Assembly: GCA_029253585.1 (NCBI GenBank)
Contig: JAQWZF010000018.1
Coordinates: 62,001-126,000, forward strand
Direction of reading: 5' to 3'
Source of the DNA: Gammaproteobacteria bacterium
Lineage (GTDB): Bacteria > Pseudomonadota > Gammaproteobacteria > Pseudomonadales > Pseudohongiellaceae
Length of the DNA stretch: 64,000 nt
A model generated the notes under the pieces. It was given only the letters and a program-made list of their open reading frames with translations, was not told where the DNA came from and made no database searches. Shown here piece by piece: positions 46,298 to 55,795 of the stretch; within the stretch, counting starts at the first letter, position 1, and each line of letters begins with the position of its first letter. The position numbers were made by a program, and so were the translations under genes.

Positions 46298-47329
46298 ATG
46301 TCTAAAGCTGTCCTATTATTAAATCTCGGCACACCAGCCGAACCTACCGCCAAGGGTCTCAGAGACTTCTATAAGTATTTCTTTTCCGACCCCTTCGTAT
46401 TCGATATGAACCCTCTCGGGAGATGGATGTTACGCAACCTTATAATACTGCCTTTCCGTGCCCCCAAGACCGCTAAAGACTATGCGACCATCTGGATGGA
46501 CGACGGCTCGCCGTTGAAGGTCTATGCAGACAGATTGCAGGCGAGTGTGCAAAAGGCCTACGAGAGCGCAGGTGAAGATGTACTAGTGCTCAACGGCATG
46601 GCCTACAGTAAGCCCCGTATCTGTGATGCCATGGCTGAGTTGGAAAGCAAGGGGCGGACTGAGATATTGGTGCTGCCTCTATTCCCTCAATTCTCGACGG
46701 CAACGACGGCCTCGGTTTTTCATGAGGTAAGGCAAGAAGCGGCCAAGTGGCAGAGCGCACCGAAGTTGCAGTTTGTCGACGACCTTTTCGCCGAACCCGC
46801 ATTTATCCGGGCCTGGACCGATCTAATCGGTAAGCATCTAAACGAAGACGAGGTGGACCATGTGGTCTTCAGTTACCACGGGCTGCCTGAGTCCAATATT
46901 AAGAAGTCGGATAGCCAAAACGTCTGCAGCTTTGGAAGCTGTTGCGATCAGGTAACCGACAGTAATCGTTATTGCTACCGGGCGCAGTGCATGGCGACGA
47001 CGAAGAACATCGTCGCTGAGCTTGGCTGGGGCGAAGATAGGTACTCCATCGCTTTTCAGTCCCGATTCGGGCGACAGGCTTGGATACAGCCCTATCTGGA
47101 TGAGCATCTTGAGAAGCTTCTTGAGACCGGTGTGAAGAAGATTGCTGTAGTTACTCCCTCCTTCGTTTCAGATTGCCTGGAGACAATTCACGAGATTGGT
47201 ATCGAATACCGAGAACAGTTCATGGAGGGAGGCGGCGAAGCTTTTCAGCTTGTCCCTAACCTCAATGATGAGCCAGTCTGGTTTAATTCTGTGTATGAGA
47301 TATCCCAGAGCCATCAGAGCCCGGCTTAG
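46298..47329 (+). CDS. hemH: Ferrochelatase HemH
   Basis: A 343-residue protein inserting Fe2+ into protoporphyrin IX in the last step of haem synthesis. It begins KAVLLLNLGTPAEPTAKGLR and has FSYHGLPESNIKKSD (the metal-coordinating His) and later SFVSDCLETIHEIGIEYRE with the conserved Glu. A Cys-rich insert after the His motif (VCSFGSCCD and RYCYRAQC) is common in gammaproteobacterial ferrochelatases; whether it holds an iron-sulfur cluster is not clear. Length is normal. Haem demand fits the several cytochromes here. Confidence 0.94.
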   Translation: MSKAVLLLNLGTPAEPTAKGLRDFYKYFFSDPFVFDMNPLGRWMLRNLIILPFRAPKTAKDYATIWMDDGSPLKVYADRLQASVQKAYESAGEDVLVLNGMAYSKPRICDAMAELESKGRTEILVLPLFPQFSTATTASVFHEVRQEAAKWQSAPKLQFVDDLFAEPAFIRAWTDLIGKHLNEDEVDHVVFSYHGLPESNIKKSDSQNVCSFGSCCDQVTDSNRYCYRAQCMATTKNIVAELGWGEDRYSIAFQSRFGRQAWIQPYLDEHLEKLLETGVKKIAVVTPSFVSDCLETIHEIGIEYREQFMEGGGEAFQLVPNLNDEPVWFNSVYEISQSHQSPA

Positions 47330-47500
47330 AGATCCAAGACTGGACAGTGTCAACAATTCTGCTATTTCATTCCGGTCGTCCTGCGACAACCCGTACAATT
47401 ATGTTCTTGTAATTATCCCCGATAACTTGGGTCTTTTAGGGAAATAGGCCTACCCTTAACGGTATAGGTAGAAATCGCAGCGAGAGCTGGACAGGCAGGT

Positions 47501-49271
47501 ATGTTTTTGATCATTCATCTTAAGTTGCTCTGGAATGCGGGCTTGCCACCTGCGAGTGCAGACCCTGTAAGACTTCGTGAACGCCGCACCCTATCTACCA
47601 CTATTTTCTTCGTACTCCCCGTAGCGATTGGCCTGATCGTATCGAACTACTACACCGGTGTTGAGCGTGACAATGTCTATATCGCGATAGCAACGGTCGT
47701 GGTCTTCTTGGGTCTGTATCTTAAAGCCTATTTTAATCAGCAATTACTCGCCTCCCAAATACCTCTTGCCGCCTACTGGGTAGTCATGTGCCTGACTATG
47801 ACGTCTGTAGGGGTCTGGGCAAACACCTGGGCTTGGCTGCTCTGTCTCCCTGCCATTGGCTTTCTGGTTGCGGGCCGTATCGCTGGTGTTGTGTGGACGG
47901 TTATATGTATCCTCACGCTATGGGTTTTCGCGTACATGCAATACAGCGGCTACGAATTTCCATTCTCCGGCCCGATGGAGGGCGACCGGGCTCTGACCCT
48001 CGCTTTCGAGGCTAGTCTGGTGGTGTTAATGCTGTACTCGGCTGCCTTCGTGTTTCGCAATGCTCAGACAACGGCGGAGAAGAAACTAAGCGACACCGTG
48101 AAGGAACTCGAGAAAGTGGTGCATGACCGCACCTTTGCGGAGAACGAGGCGCGGCAGTCGGAACAGGCAAAGGCGTCCTTCCTCGCCGCGATGAATCATG
48201 AGTTAAGAACGCCATTGAATGGCGTTATCGGGGCCTCACAATTACTTATGGACGGAGCCGAGTAAGAAGAAGGAATTAGTTAAGGTTGTCCTGAACAGTA
48301 GCGAGACGCTGCTTGAGCTAATCAATAATGTAATGGATCTGTCCCGACTAGACAGTCAATCGATAGAGCTAGAAAAAGTTCCGGTAAACATAGACGAGTT
48401 GTTCCGATTGACTCTTGCTACCCTGGAGTTTCAAGCCAATGAGAAGGGAGTTAAATTCTCACTTGTGATCGAGGATGATATTCCTGAGTACGTTCGCGGT
48501 GATCCCACCAAGCTGCGTCAGATACTGCTGAATCTGGTTGGTAATGCGGTGAAGCTCAACAATACCGGAGAGGTGTCAGTCGTGCTGGATACGGCATTGG
48601 AGCGCATGCGCCTGAAAGTTACCGATACCGGCATAGGCAATAACACGCAGGCGCAGTATAGCCTATTCGAGCCCTACGTTCAGGCAGACAAAACTACGAT
48701 GCGAAAGTTCGGCGGCTCTGGTCTTGGCCTAACTATCGTTAAGCAACTCGTGTCAGCCATGGGTGGCAAGATTGTCGTCAACTCGGTACCGGGTCGAGGT
48801 TCAATCTTCAGCGTATTCCTGCCGATGAAGAGCATGAGGCCTCCAGCCATCAAGCCGACTACTCGCTCCGAGATTAAGCTGCCTTCCCTGTCGATAGTGG
48901 TGGCAGATGACAATGCCGTGAACCGAATGGTCCTGTCTCGCCTGTTGGAGGCGGATGGCCACAAAGTCGTGACCATGTCTAATGGCAGGGAAGTATTAGA
49001 TTATCTTTCCGCCCATGTTGTGAGCGTGATCATAATGAATCTGCAGATGCCAGTAATGGACGGGGTCACCGCAGTAAGGAAGATTCGTGCGATGGATGGT
49101 AGTAGATCGACTATTCCGGTGATCGCAGTAACGGCGAATGTTGTTCACGAAGACCCGCGTGACCTTATCAGATCTGGAATGACTGGATTTCTAAGCAAGC
49201 CGTTTCGTCAGGAAGAATTGCGTGATGCCCTGCAGAAGGCAATGTCCCCCTACCCTAGCGGGCTAGTTTAG
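47501..49271 (+). pseudogene. Hybrid sensor histidine kinase broken by a frameshift
   Basis: The first frame has five or so membrane helices (residues 25-190), a coiled linker, and the phosphoacceptor helix [15 protein letters not shown] with His233, then ends at TAA (48263-48265). A second frame carries on without loss: [16 protein letters not shown], the N box RQILLNLVGNAVK, the G boxes VTDTGIG and GGSGLGLTIVKQL, and a receiver domain. Inserting two bases (GACACGG instead of GACGG near 48254) would join the halves as LLMD-T-EPSKKK, matching the normal helix. The receiver reads IIMNLQMPVMDG, with Asn in place of the phosphorylated Asp (codon 49038). Both defects argue for a decaying gene. 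Confidence 0.85.
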
Positions 49272-49403
49272 CGACGTATTAACAGAGCTTAGAGCCCCCA
49301 TTTGAAACCAAGGGTCGAAATTACGTTTTCGATGACCTGAATCAATATTCTACCCAGCTGTTCATATTATTTTCCTCCTACGATACTTAAGGGAGAGACC
49401 ATT

Positions 49404-49520
49404 ATGTCGGCACACGAACAAGAACGGCACGATAAATTGCTACCAGTAGTTGGCGTTATCTTCGCCTGTTACGTAGTTATCATGACTAGCTCATATTTTA
49501 TTGGAATCTTTTTACTCTAG
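49404..49520 (+). CDS. Small single-helix membrane peptide, 38 residues
   Basis: ATG with a strong GGGAGAG site eight bases upstream. The peptide begins MSAHEQERHDKLLPVVGV, a charged head, and then one hydrophobic helix running to the C-terminus (IFACYVVIMTSSYFIGIFLL). Its shape is that of small membrane-enzyme subunits or stress peptides, such as the cytochrome oxidase accessory type, but I recognise no family. It lies between the broken kinase and kynU with no obvious partner gene. Confidence 0.6.
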   Translation: MSAHEQERHDKLLPVVGVIFACYVVIMTSSYFIGIFLL

Positions 49521-49543
49521 AATCTGGATGCTGGGCTTGGGGC

Positions 49544-50794
49544 TCAGGTGACCTTGAGCTTGCGAGAATATTTCTCTGCGAGGTAGGTTTCCTCCGCTAA
49601 AATTTTCTTTAGCATTTGTGCAGCCTGCCAGATATCTTCGAAGCGCAGGAACAGTGGTGAAAACCCGAAGCGAATGATATCTGGGCTGCGGAAATCCACC
49701 ACAACACCAGCCTCGTTCAGTGCGCGGCAAATGCCATAGGCGTTGCTGTGGGAAAAGGCAAGCTGTGCACCCCGCAATGATGCGTCTGCGCTAGATTCCA
49801 GCTTTAGCTCCTGCAAGACGTCGGCATCCTTTATCAGTTCTAGAAATAGTTCGGATAGGGCGATAGCCTTTCCATAAATAGTAGTAATTTCTATGCCGCT
49901 GAATACGTCCAGCGCGCTGTCCAATATTGCCAGAGAAACGATAGCAGGGGTGCCTGTTAGAAACTGTGCCACTCCCAAGCCTTTCTTATAGCTTGGGTCG
50001 AAAGCAAACGGGTCTTTGTGACCCATCCAGCCCTGAATAGGCTGTTCTATCTTCTCATGATGTCGCTTGTTGGCGTAGATGAAAGCGGGCGCTCCGGGCC
50101 CGCCGTTTAGATACTTGTAGCCACAACCCACCGCGAAATCCACAGCCCAATCGTCTAAGTGCAGGGGCAGCACACCTGTGCTATGGGATAGATCCCAGAT
50201 GACCAGTATTCCCTTATTCTGGGCTAGCGCTGTAAGTTGCTGTATGTCATGTCTATCGCCGTTGCGAAAATTCACCTCTGTTAGAAATAGGACCGCTATA
50301 TTTTCATCCAGTGCGCTAATGAGTTCATCGGCTGCAACGGTTTTCAATTGACACAGTGCTGGCCCCAACATCGCTTGCAATCCCTGCGCCACATACAAAT
50401 CCGTAGGAAAATTGTCCTCTTGGGACAAGATAATAGTGCGAGCTGTCTGTAGTTGCAGGCAGGTGGCTATAAGTTTTAGTAGATTGATCGAGACTGAATC
50501 GCAACAGACCAACTGGCTGGCATCGGCACCGAGCAGAGGCGCTATCTTCCGGGCGCTGGTGAAAGGTAGGTCGATCCAGGCGTGTTGATTCCAGCTGGCT
50601 ATGAGGTCCTTGCCCCATTGCTGCTCAATGACTTCATGACCACGTAGCAGTGCACCTCGAGTCAGTGGGCCAAGTGAATTTCCATTCAGATAGATGGTAT
50701 TGCCGGGGAGTACAAACTCGTCGCGTTTGGCTGCAAGCGGATCCGATTGATCAAGTGTTCGTATTTGCTGTAGCGATGGATTAGAAGTGTTCAT
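49544..50794 (-). CDS. kynU: Kynureninase
   Basis: A 416-residue PLP enzyme that cleaves kynurenine to anthranilate and alanine. It begins with the substrate-binding segment FVLPGNTIYLNGNSLGPL, has the phosphate-binding DSVSINLLKL and DNFPTDLY, the Asp of IWDLSHSTGVLPL, the PLP lysine in GCGYKYLNGGPGAPAF, and the closing RSPDIIRFGFSPLF. Length is normal. The start codon overlaps the end of the upstream hydrolase gene by 14 bases, linking it to a formamidase-like step in tryptophan breakdown. No kynA or ant genes are in the window. Confidence 0.95.
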   Translation of the reverse strand: MNTSNPSLQQIRTLDQSDPLAAKRDEFVLPGNTIYLNGNSLGPLTRGALLRGHEVIEQQWGKDLIASWNQHAWIDLPFTSARKIAPLLGADASQLVCCDSVSINLLKLIATCLQLQTARTIILSQEDNFPTDLYVAQGLQAMLGPALCQLKTVAADELISALDENIAVLFLTEVNFRNGDRHDIQQLTALAQNKGILVIWDLSHSTGVLPLHLDDWAVDFAVGCGYKYLNGGPGAPAFIYANKRHHEKIEQPIQGWMGHKDPFAFDPSYKKGLGVAQFLTGTPAIVSLAILDSALDVFSGIEITTIYGKAIALSELFLELIKDADVLQELKLESSADASLRGAQLAFSHSNAYGICRALNEAGVVVDFRSPDIIRFGFSPLFLRFEDIWQAAQMLKKILAEETYLAEKYSRKLKVT

Positions 50795-51599
50795 CTAGCA
50801 ATTCTAGAAGTCGGCGATAGGCAGAGGTCTCGGGGTGCGCCCAGTCGAAATGACCCGCTCCGATGCTGATAATCGTCCTTGCTCCGGGTGATGTAGATTG
50901 TGCTAGGGGCACTATCTCGTCAATATCGCCCTGCATGAGCACGGTGTTTGCATGCAGGCCATGGTTGGCTGGATTGGCATCGAAGTAGGCGGCGGCGCGT
51001 TCGCCGAGTTCTCCGCCCATAAATGAGGCTGCCGCTCTCTCACAAGAACTCTCACCCGATGCGTAGGTCACTACGTCGGAAATAGCAGCAAGACCGACGA
51101 TCAAATCGGGTTGCACCGCTAGCAGATCATCCCTGGCGCCGGCAAGCAAGGCGAGATGACCGCCGGCGGAGTGCCCCAGGATCGCAAGATTCTCCGTATC
51201 TACAGAATCGATGCGGTTCAAGCTGTTGATGCCGGCAATAATATCTTCGAAGGTTCCTGGCCAGCCTCCGCCTTCATCACCGACCCGGCGGTATTCCAAA
51301 GACCAGACTGCAAAACCCGCATCCGCCAGCGCCGAACTCAGGCCTGCGGTATAGGAGATATCAAACTGGTTGAGCCAGCAGCCCCCATGAATCAAAACCA
51401 CAGTCGCACGAGCAGGGGAGTTTGCTGGTAGCCAGAGTTGCCCAAATTGAAATTGATCGGATCCATAACTGACGCTTGTGCTGGCCTGCGTAGTGGGCAC
51501 TGCCAATACGTCAGCGAAGTTAACGTTCTCTGCCGCCGGTGCTTGCGTACAAAGAAGGCAAGACAGTGCAGCGCAAAGGAATGTAGGGAAAAATTTCAT
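50781..51599 (-). CDS. Exported alpha/beta hydrolase, kynurenine-formamidase-like
   Basis: A 272-residue hydrolase with a Sec signal (MKFFPTFLCAALSCLLCTQA, cleavage near residue 22). The oxyanion motif HGGCW is at 71-75, the nucleophile elbow GHSAGGHLA has Ser144, MQGDIDEIVP gives the Asp and GAGHFDWAHPE the His. The HGG(C/S)W and GHSAGGHL set is shared by eukaryote-type kynurenine formamidases and BD-FAE-like esterases. Overlap with kynU supports N-formylkynurenine as the substrate. Export is odd for that pathway, since kynureninase is cytoplasmic, so a role on another ester is possible. Confidence 0.75.
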   Translation of the reverse strand: MKFFPTFLCAALSCLLCTQAPAAENVNFADVLAVPTTQASTSVSYGSDQFQFGQLWLPANSPARATVVLIHGGCWLNQFDISYTAGLSSALADAGFAVWSLEYRRVGDEGGGWPGTFEDIIAGINSLNRIDSVDTENLAILGHSAGGHLALLAGARDDLLAVQPDLIVGLAAISDVVTYASGESSCERAAASFMGGELGERAAAYFDANPANHGLHANTVLMQGDIDEIVPLAQSTSPGARTIISIGAGHFDWAHPETSAYRRLLELLDEHF

Positions 51600-51690
51600 A
51601 GGAGTCAGACGTTATCAGAAAATCAGCAAAATTGAAGTACCTATTAGCCTTAAAAAGGCGAGCTATAAGTAAAGTAAAACTTTATTGCGG

Positions 51691-51730
51691 GCATAAAGAA
51701 AGGGATAGCAAGCTATCCCTTTCTTTATGC
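51691..51730 (-). terminator. Strong hairpin terminator
   Basis: An 18-base perfect stem (GCATAAAGAAAGGGATAG with its complement) around CAAG. It lies 40 bases after the stop of the FAD-subunit gene on the minus strand and separates the molybdenum hydroxylase operon from the kynurenine genes. Confidence 0.8.
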
Positions 51731-51770
51731 CTTGCGGCTGTACTATTAATTAGCGCGAAGTGCGCGCCAA

Positions 51771-52760
51771 TTAAGCGCTAATAGCTCGCTTTACCAGATT
51801 CTGCATTAATGGAATCTTAAAGCTATTGTGTGCGAGTGCGCGAGCACCATCGGTTGCCATCGCGGCGACAGACTCTGCAGTAGCTGCATTCTTCGCCTGA
51901 CCTTGAATAGCATTTTCGACGTTGGTAACACGGCGCGGAGTACACTGCACGGCTCCACAGACTATGCGGGAATCTTCTACATTGCCGCCGCTTACTTTGA
52001 ATGCAGCCGCAACATTGACGAGGGAGAAGTCCCATACGTTTCTGTCTGCTACTTTTTCGAAGTAGAACGTAGCATTGGCCCAGGTGTTTGGAATTCTTAC
52101 CGTGGTAAGAATCTCACCTGTGCGCAGCGCCGTAGTGCTCTCGATATCGTTGGCAGGGCCTACGAAGTAGTCTTGTGCGGCAAGCGAGCGTTCGCCATCC
52201 ACGCTGCGAATTACCATAGTTGCATCGAGAGCAACCAAGGCAGGAGCAGTGTCGGAAGGGCTAGCAGCAACACAGCGACTAGTTTCGAACAGAGAGTGTT
52301 CGCGGTTCATGCCCTGAGGCGTGTCCGCATAACACAGGTTGCCGCCAGCTCTGTAGCAGGACAGGCCGCGACGGTAGTACCAGCAGCGAACGTCTTGTGA
52401 GACGTTACCACCTAAGGTGCCAATGTTGCGGATCTGTGGGCTGGCTACTACACCAGCAGCCTGTGATAGCAGAGAGAACTTATCCTGGATCACGCTGTTA
52501 TTGGCAACCTCTGTAAGCGTTGTCAGAGCGCCGATTTCAATGCCGTCCGAAGTTTCGCGAACGCCCCTGAGTGATTCAATGGCACTCAGGTCGATCATTG
52601 CATCGGTTTCTTTCGCTCGATCTTTTAACCAGCCATAAGTATCCTGGCCGCCCCCAACTAACCAGCCTCTATCGGCGAGCCGATCGGCTATAGCTAGGGC
52701 ATCTTCTACCTGTACCGGTTGGTACAGTTCCATATTAGGCATTACGTCATGAGATGGCAT
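51771..52760 (-). CDS. Molybdenum hydroxylase FAD subunit (PaoB/YagS-like)
   Basis: A 329-residue FAD-binding subunit: VGGGQDTYGWLKDR is the pyrophosphate loop, followed by GIEIGALTTLTEVAN, ASPQIRNIGTLGGNV and DVRCWYYRRGLSCYRAGG. That stretch plus NLCYADTP and TSRCVAASPSD gives four Cys, the pattern that binds an extra [4Fe-4S] cluster in E. coli PaoB. A C-terminal domain ends with LMQNLVKRAI. It is the last gene of a three-gene unit, 10 bases after the large subunit. No signal peptide; it would be exported with the Tat-bearing subunit. Confidence 0.88.
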   Translation of the reverse strand: MPSHDVMPNMELYQPVQVEDALAIADRLADRGWLVGGGQDTYGWLKDRAKETDAMIDLSAIESLRGVRETSDGIEIGALTTLTEVANNSVIQDKFSLLSQAAGVVASPQIRNIGTLGGNVSQDVRCWYYRRGLSCYRAGGNLCYADTPQGMNREHSLFETSRCVAASPSDTAPALVALDATMVIRSVDGERSLAAQDYFVGPANDIESTTALRTGEILTTVRIPNTWANATFYFEKVADRNVWDFSLVNVAAAFKVSGGNVEDSRIVCGAVQCTPRRVTNVENAIQGQAKNAATAESVAAMATDGARALAHNSFKIPLMQNLVKRAISA

Positions 52761-52769
52761 AGATAACCT

Positions 52770-55205
52770 CTAGAAAGTGTTAGTTTTAAGGGACTTGGTG
52801 CTGTAGGAGTTACCAGCCAAGTGATTAATGATCATATCCGTCGTGGTCGGCGCTGTATTAAACAGGTGGCCGTCCAGGGCATTGGATATGGCGCTTGCCA
52901 ACGCAGCTGCAGATGCGCCCTGAGTTGGCTCGCCAATGCCTCGTCCTCCAGTAGGATTCTGAGGATCAGGTATATTCACGCCGCCCATTTTGGTATTCAG
53001 ATTCACATCTTTATACGTAGGTGGCTTGTTCTGGTAAAGACCAGTGTTGGCAGGCAGACCGTTCTGTGGATCGTAGACATGACGCTCCAAGGCAGTCATA
53101 CCTACACCCCAAACTGCTCCGCCACGCATGGCATTGTCGAAGTTTTTCGGATGCACAACGGTGCCACAATCTGCGATCGCCGTGTAATCTAAAATCTCGA
53201 ATTTGCCAGTGTCCTTGTCCATTTCAATCTCGCAGAAACCGACAACCACGCCTGGAGGTTGACCCTGACCAGGGATGTTGTCCTTGGCGACTCCGATCAA
53301 ACCGGTGCCGGCAAGGCCTTGAACGGCAAGTTGCGTTAGTGGATTGATATCGTCAGGGTATTCCTGGCCGCTAAACTTTCCACCCAGCTCCATCGCACGC
53401 TGTGCCGCCTCGGCATAGGTTAATCCGATGCTGGAGTCGGCGCTCTGGTAAACGCGCTCGTCGCCAATTCCGTAATCATCAGCCGCTCCACCGAGATCTG
53501 CAGCCGCGATTTCCTTAAGCTTGGCGATCGCGTCCTGAGCTGCTAGCCAGTTAGTCCGTGTATGGGTGAAGATAGTGTTTGAACCACCCTGACCAGAACT
53601 GTGTGGCAAATGTTTGTCAGATCGGCCATTCACAATCTCGCAGCGCTCCCAAGGAACCTGCAAGGCTTCGGCGGCCGCACGACAGGTGCCGGCGTAGGAA
53701 TAAGTGCCTAGATTGCCGACCCCGCTGTGGATGAATAATCTTCCGTCTGGAGCGATACGCAGGAGTCCGTCATAGCCTCTGCCGCCCGCACCGTGATAAC
53801 CGATGCCGACACCAACACCACGAACCTTGCTGCCGTTCACCTTAGGTTGGGCGAGTTTCTCATCCCAGCCAAAAGTGCGTGCGCCTTGTGCCAGTGCTTC
53901 GCGAACGAAGGCGCTGGTCACGGGGCCCTGACTGCCGCCCTGAAAACCATCGCTGTCCAAGACGTTGCGAGTTCGAAAGGCGACTCTGTCCATATTGATC
54001 GCAGCTGCGGCTCTGTCAGTCATTGGCGCGAGCACAGCCGCCATTTCGTTCTGACCTGGACCACGCTGAGCGCCACGAGGAGTCGTATTTGTATAAACGG
54101 AGATACCACGATAGCGCATGCTCTCGGGTTGGTAGGCTACGGTCACATGCTGTGCCGATGAATTGCCGCTACCACCGCCGGTGGCGCCGCCATCATTCAC
54201 GATAACCAGATCGACTGCAGAAACTTTACCGTCTGCCTTAACGCCGACTTTGATCCAGCCTTGCATGCCAGAGCGTGCCGAGCCGATATAGAACTCTTGC
54301 TCGCGCGTAATGCGCAGCTGCACAGGGCGGTTAAGAACGCGGGCGAAATTACCGGTAATAGCCATGAACGGGTAAGGACCGATCTTGGAACCAAATCCGC
54401 CACCAGTGGCTTCGTTGATAAATACCAGGTCTGCTAGATCTATGCCCAACATTCTGGCCAGGCCTGCGTTGTTAGCACTCTGGCTCTGAGACGAACCGTG
54501 GAAATAGCATTTTCCATTTTCCCAATAGGCCATGCCTGTTCGAGCTTCGAGAGAGTGGTGTGGATAACCTATAGTGACAAACGGCTCTTCGATGATTGTA
54601 GCCGCGTCAGCAAAGCCGGCATCAAGATCGCCGAAGGCCCACTCGGTAGTGAACTCCCCGCCAACGGGCTCTTTGCCGGTCTTGATTGCGTCGATAGCCG
54701 ACTGTGGCCACTTGATGTCTCGTATCTCGGCGCCAACGATAGGTGCACCCTCGGGACCTTCTTCCTGAGTCCTGACCAGTACATTACCCTCTGGGTAGGC
54801 ATTGCTGCCACCTGGGCTGAGACTCTCAATTGGGTCAACTACGAAGTCGCGTCGCTCGAAATCGATACGAATCTTGTCGATGGCAGATTCAGCGATTTCT
54901 TCACTAATAGCCGCGACGGCCAGAATTGGTTGACCGACGTAGGTTACGTATTCTGAGGCTAGTGCCGGATTTCCGGGTGGTGGCACTGGCGGTAAATCGT
55001 CCGCTGTAAAAACACCCACCACGCCATCCATTCGTAGTGCTTCGGATGCGTCGATGTTTACTACGCGGCCGCTAGGCATAGGGCTGGTTAGCAATCGGGC
55101 GAAGACCATACCTTCACGCTTGTAGTCTTCGGCATACTTGATTTCACCAGTTACCTTTCCGGGTACGTCTGGTGGTATAAAATCTTTACCTATATGAGTG
55201 CTCAT
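52770..55205 (-). CDS. Molybdenum hydroxylase large subunit (PaoC/YagR-like)
   Basis: An 811-residue molybdopterin cytosine dinucleotide subunit of the xanthine oxidase family. It begins with the alpha/beta hammerhead (GKVTGEIKYAEDY, VFTADDLPPVP), then the cofactor motifs ATGGGFGSKIG, RGAQRGPGQNEMAAVLAP, HSSGQGGSNTIFTH, and GGRGIGEPTQGASAAALA with the catalytic Glu. Somewhat longer than E. coli PaoC (about 730). It probably oxidises aldehydes or N-heterocycles in the periplasm. Its start overlaps the 2Fe-2S gene by four bases (ATGA). Confidence 0.9.
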   Translation of the reverse strand: MSTHIGKDFIPPDVPGKVTGEIKYAEDYKREGMVFARLLTSPMPSGRVVNIDASEALRMDGVVGVFTADDLPPVPPPGNPALASEYVTYVGQPILAVAAISEEIAESAIDKIRIDFERRDFVVDPIESLSPGGSNAYPEGNVLVRTQEEGPEGAPIVGAEIRDIKWPQSAIDAIKTGKEPVGGEFTTEWAFGDLDAGFADAATIIEEPFVTIGYPHHSLEARTGMAYWENGKCYFHGSSQSQSANNAGLARMLGIDLADLVFINEATGGGFGSKIGPYPFMAITGNFARVLNRPVQLRITREQEFYIGSARSGMQGWIKVGVKADGKVSAVDLVIVNDGGATGGGSGNSSAQHVTVAYQPESMRYRGISVYTNTTPRGAQRGPGQNEMAAVLAPMTDRAAAAINMDRVAFRTRNVLDSDGFQGGSQGPVTSAFVREALAQGARTFGWDEKLAQPKVNGSKVRGVGVGIGYHGAGGRGYDGLLRIAPDGRLFIHSGVGNLGTYSYAGTCRAAAEALQVPWERCEIVNGRSDKHLPHSSGQGGSNTIFTHTRTNWLAAQDAIAKLKEIAAADLGGAADDYGIGDERVYQSADSSIGLTYAEAAQRAMELGGKFSGQEYPDDINPLTQLAVQGLAGTGLIGVAKDNIPGQGQPPGVVVGFCEIEMDKDTGKFEILDYTAIADCGTVVHPKNFDNAMRGGAVWGVGMTALERHVYDPQNGLPANTGLYQNKPPTYKDVNLNTKMGGVNIPDPQNPTGGRGIGEPTQGASAAALASAISNALDGHLFNTAPTTTDMIINHLAGNSYSTKSLKTNTF

Positions 55206-55795
55206 GCTAGTTGCCCCGAGGCGCGCATCACGCCATTAATATAATGTTCATAGGCTCCGCAGCGACAGAGATTTCCTGACATAGCGTCGATGGCTTCAGA
55301 TCTGGTCGGGCGCGGGTTGTTATTGAGCAAGGCCACCGCCGACATAACCTGACCCGGCGTGCAAAAACCACACTGGGGAGAGTTCTCAGCAATGAATGCC
55401 TGCTGCACAGCATGCAATGTGCCATCGGCGGCCTTGACGCCTTCGATGGAGATTACAGCCTTGCCTTTCACATTGTGCGTTAGCACTGAACATGAGTAGT
55501 TGGGGACACCCTCGATCAGCACAGTGCAGGCGCCACATTCACCGCGGTTACAACCGATCTTGGTGCCGGTCATATCGAGCTTGTAGCGTAGCGTGTAGGC
55601 TAGAGTTTCCGATGGAAGTACGTCAACGGGTCGATTGCGACCGTTAATGTTGAGTGTTACCAAGCGTTCGGCAGCAGATTGCCCGGATTGGGCGTTCGCT
55701 GCGAGGTACATTCCCGTGCCAGTTGTTGCAGCGGCACCTGAGAAGATAACTCCCTTGATAAAACGTCTGCGTGTTAGTTTAGAATTCACCGACAT
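55202..55795 (-). CDS. Molybdenum hydroxylase 2Fe-2S subunit with Tat signal (PaoA/YagT-like)
   Basis: A 197-residue iron-sulfur subunit. The start at 55795 has CGGAG upstream; an in-frame ATG at 55825 does not. A Tat signal (LTRRRFIKGVIFSGAAATT) covers the first 40 residues. Two clusters are bound by CNRGECGACTVL with the later Cys in YSC, and by CGFCTPGQVM with NLCRCGAY. It is the first gene of the unit, and its Tat signal likely takes the folded complex to the periplasm as in E. coli PaoABC. The gene order here is iron-sulfur, molybdenum, FAD, unlike E. coli where the FAD gene is second. Confidence 0.9.
   Translation of the reverse strand: MSVNSKLTRRRFIKGVIFSGAAATTGTGMYLAANAQSGQSAAERLVTLNINGRNRPVDVLPSETLAYTLRYKLDMTGTKIGCNRGECGACTVLIEGVPNYSCSVLTHNVKGKAVISIEGVKAADGTLHAVQQAFIAENSPQCGFCTPGQVMSAVALLNNNPRPTRSEAIDAMSGNLCRCGAYEHYINGVMRASGQLA

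Noticed and set aside
51828..52400. A 190-codon plus-strand frame
   Set aside because: Antisense to the FAD subunit gene of the molybdenum hydroxylase; no independent support.
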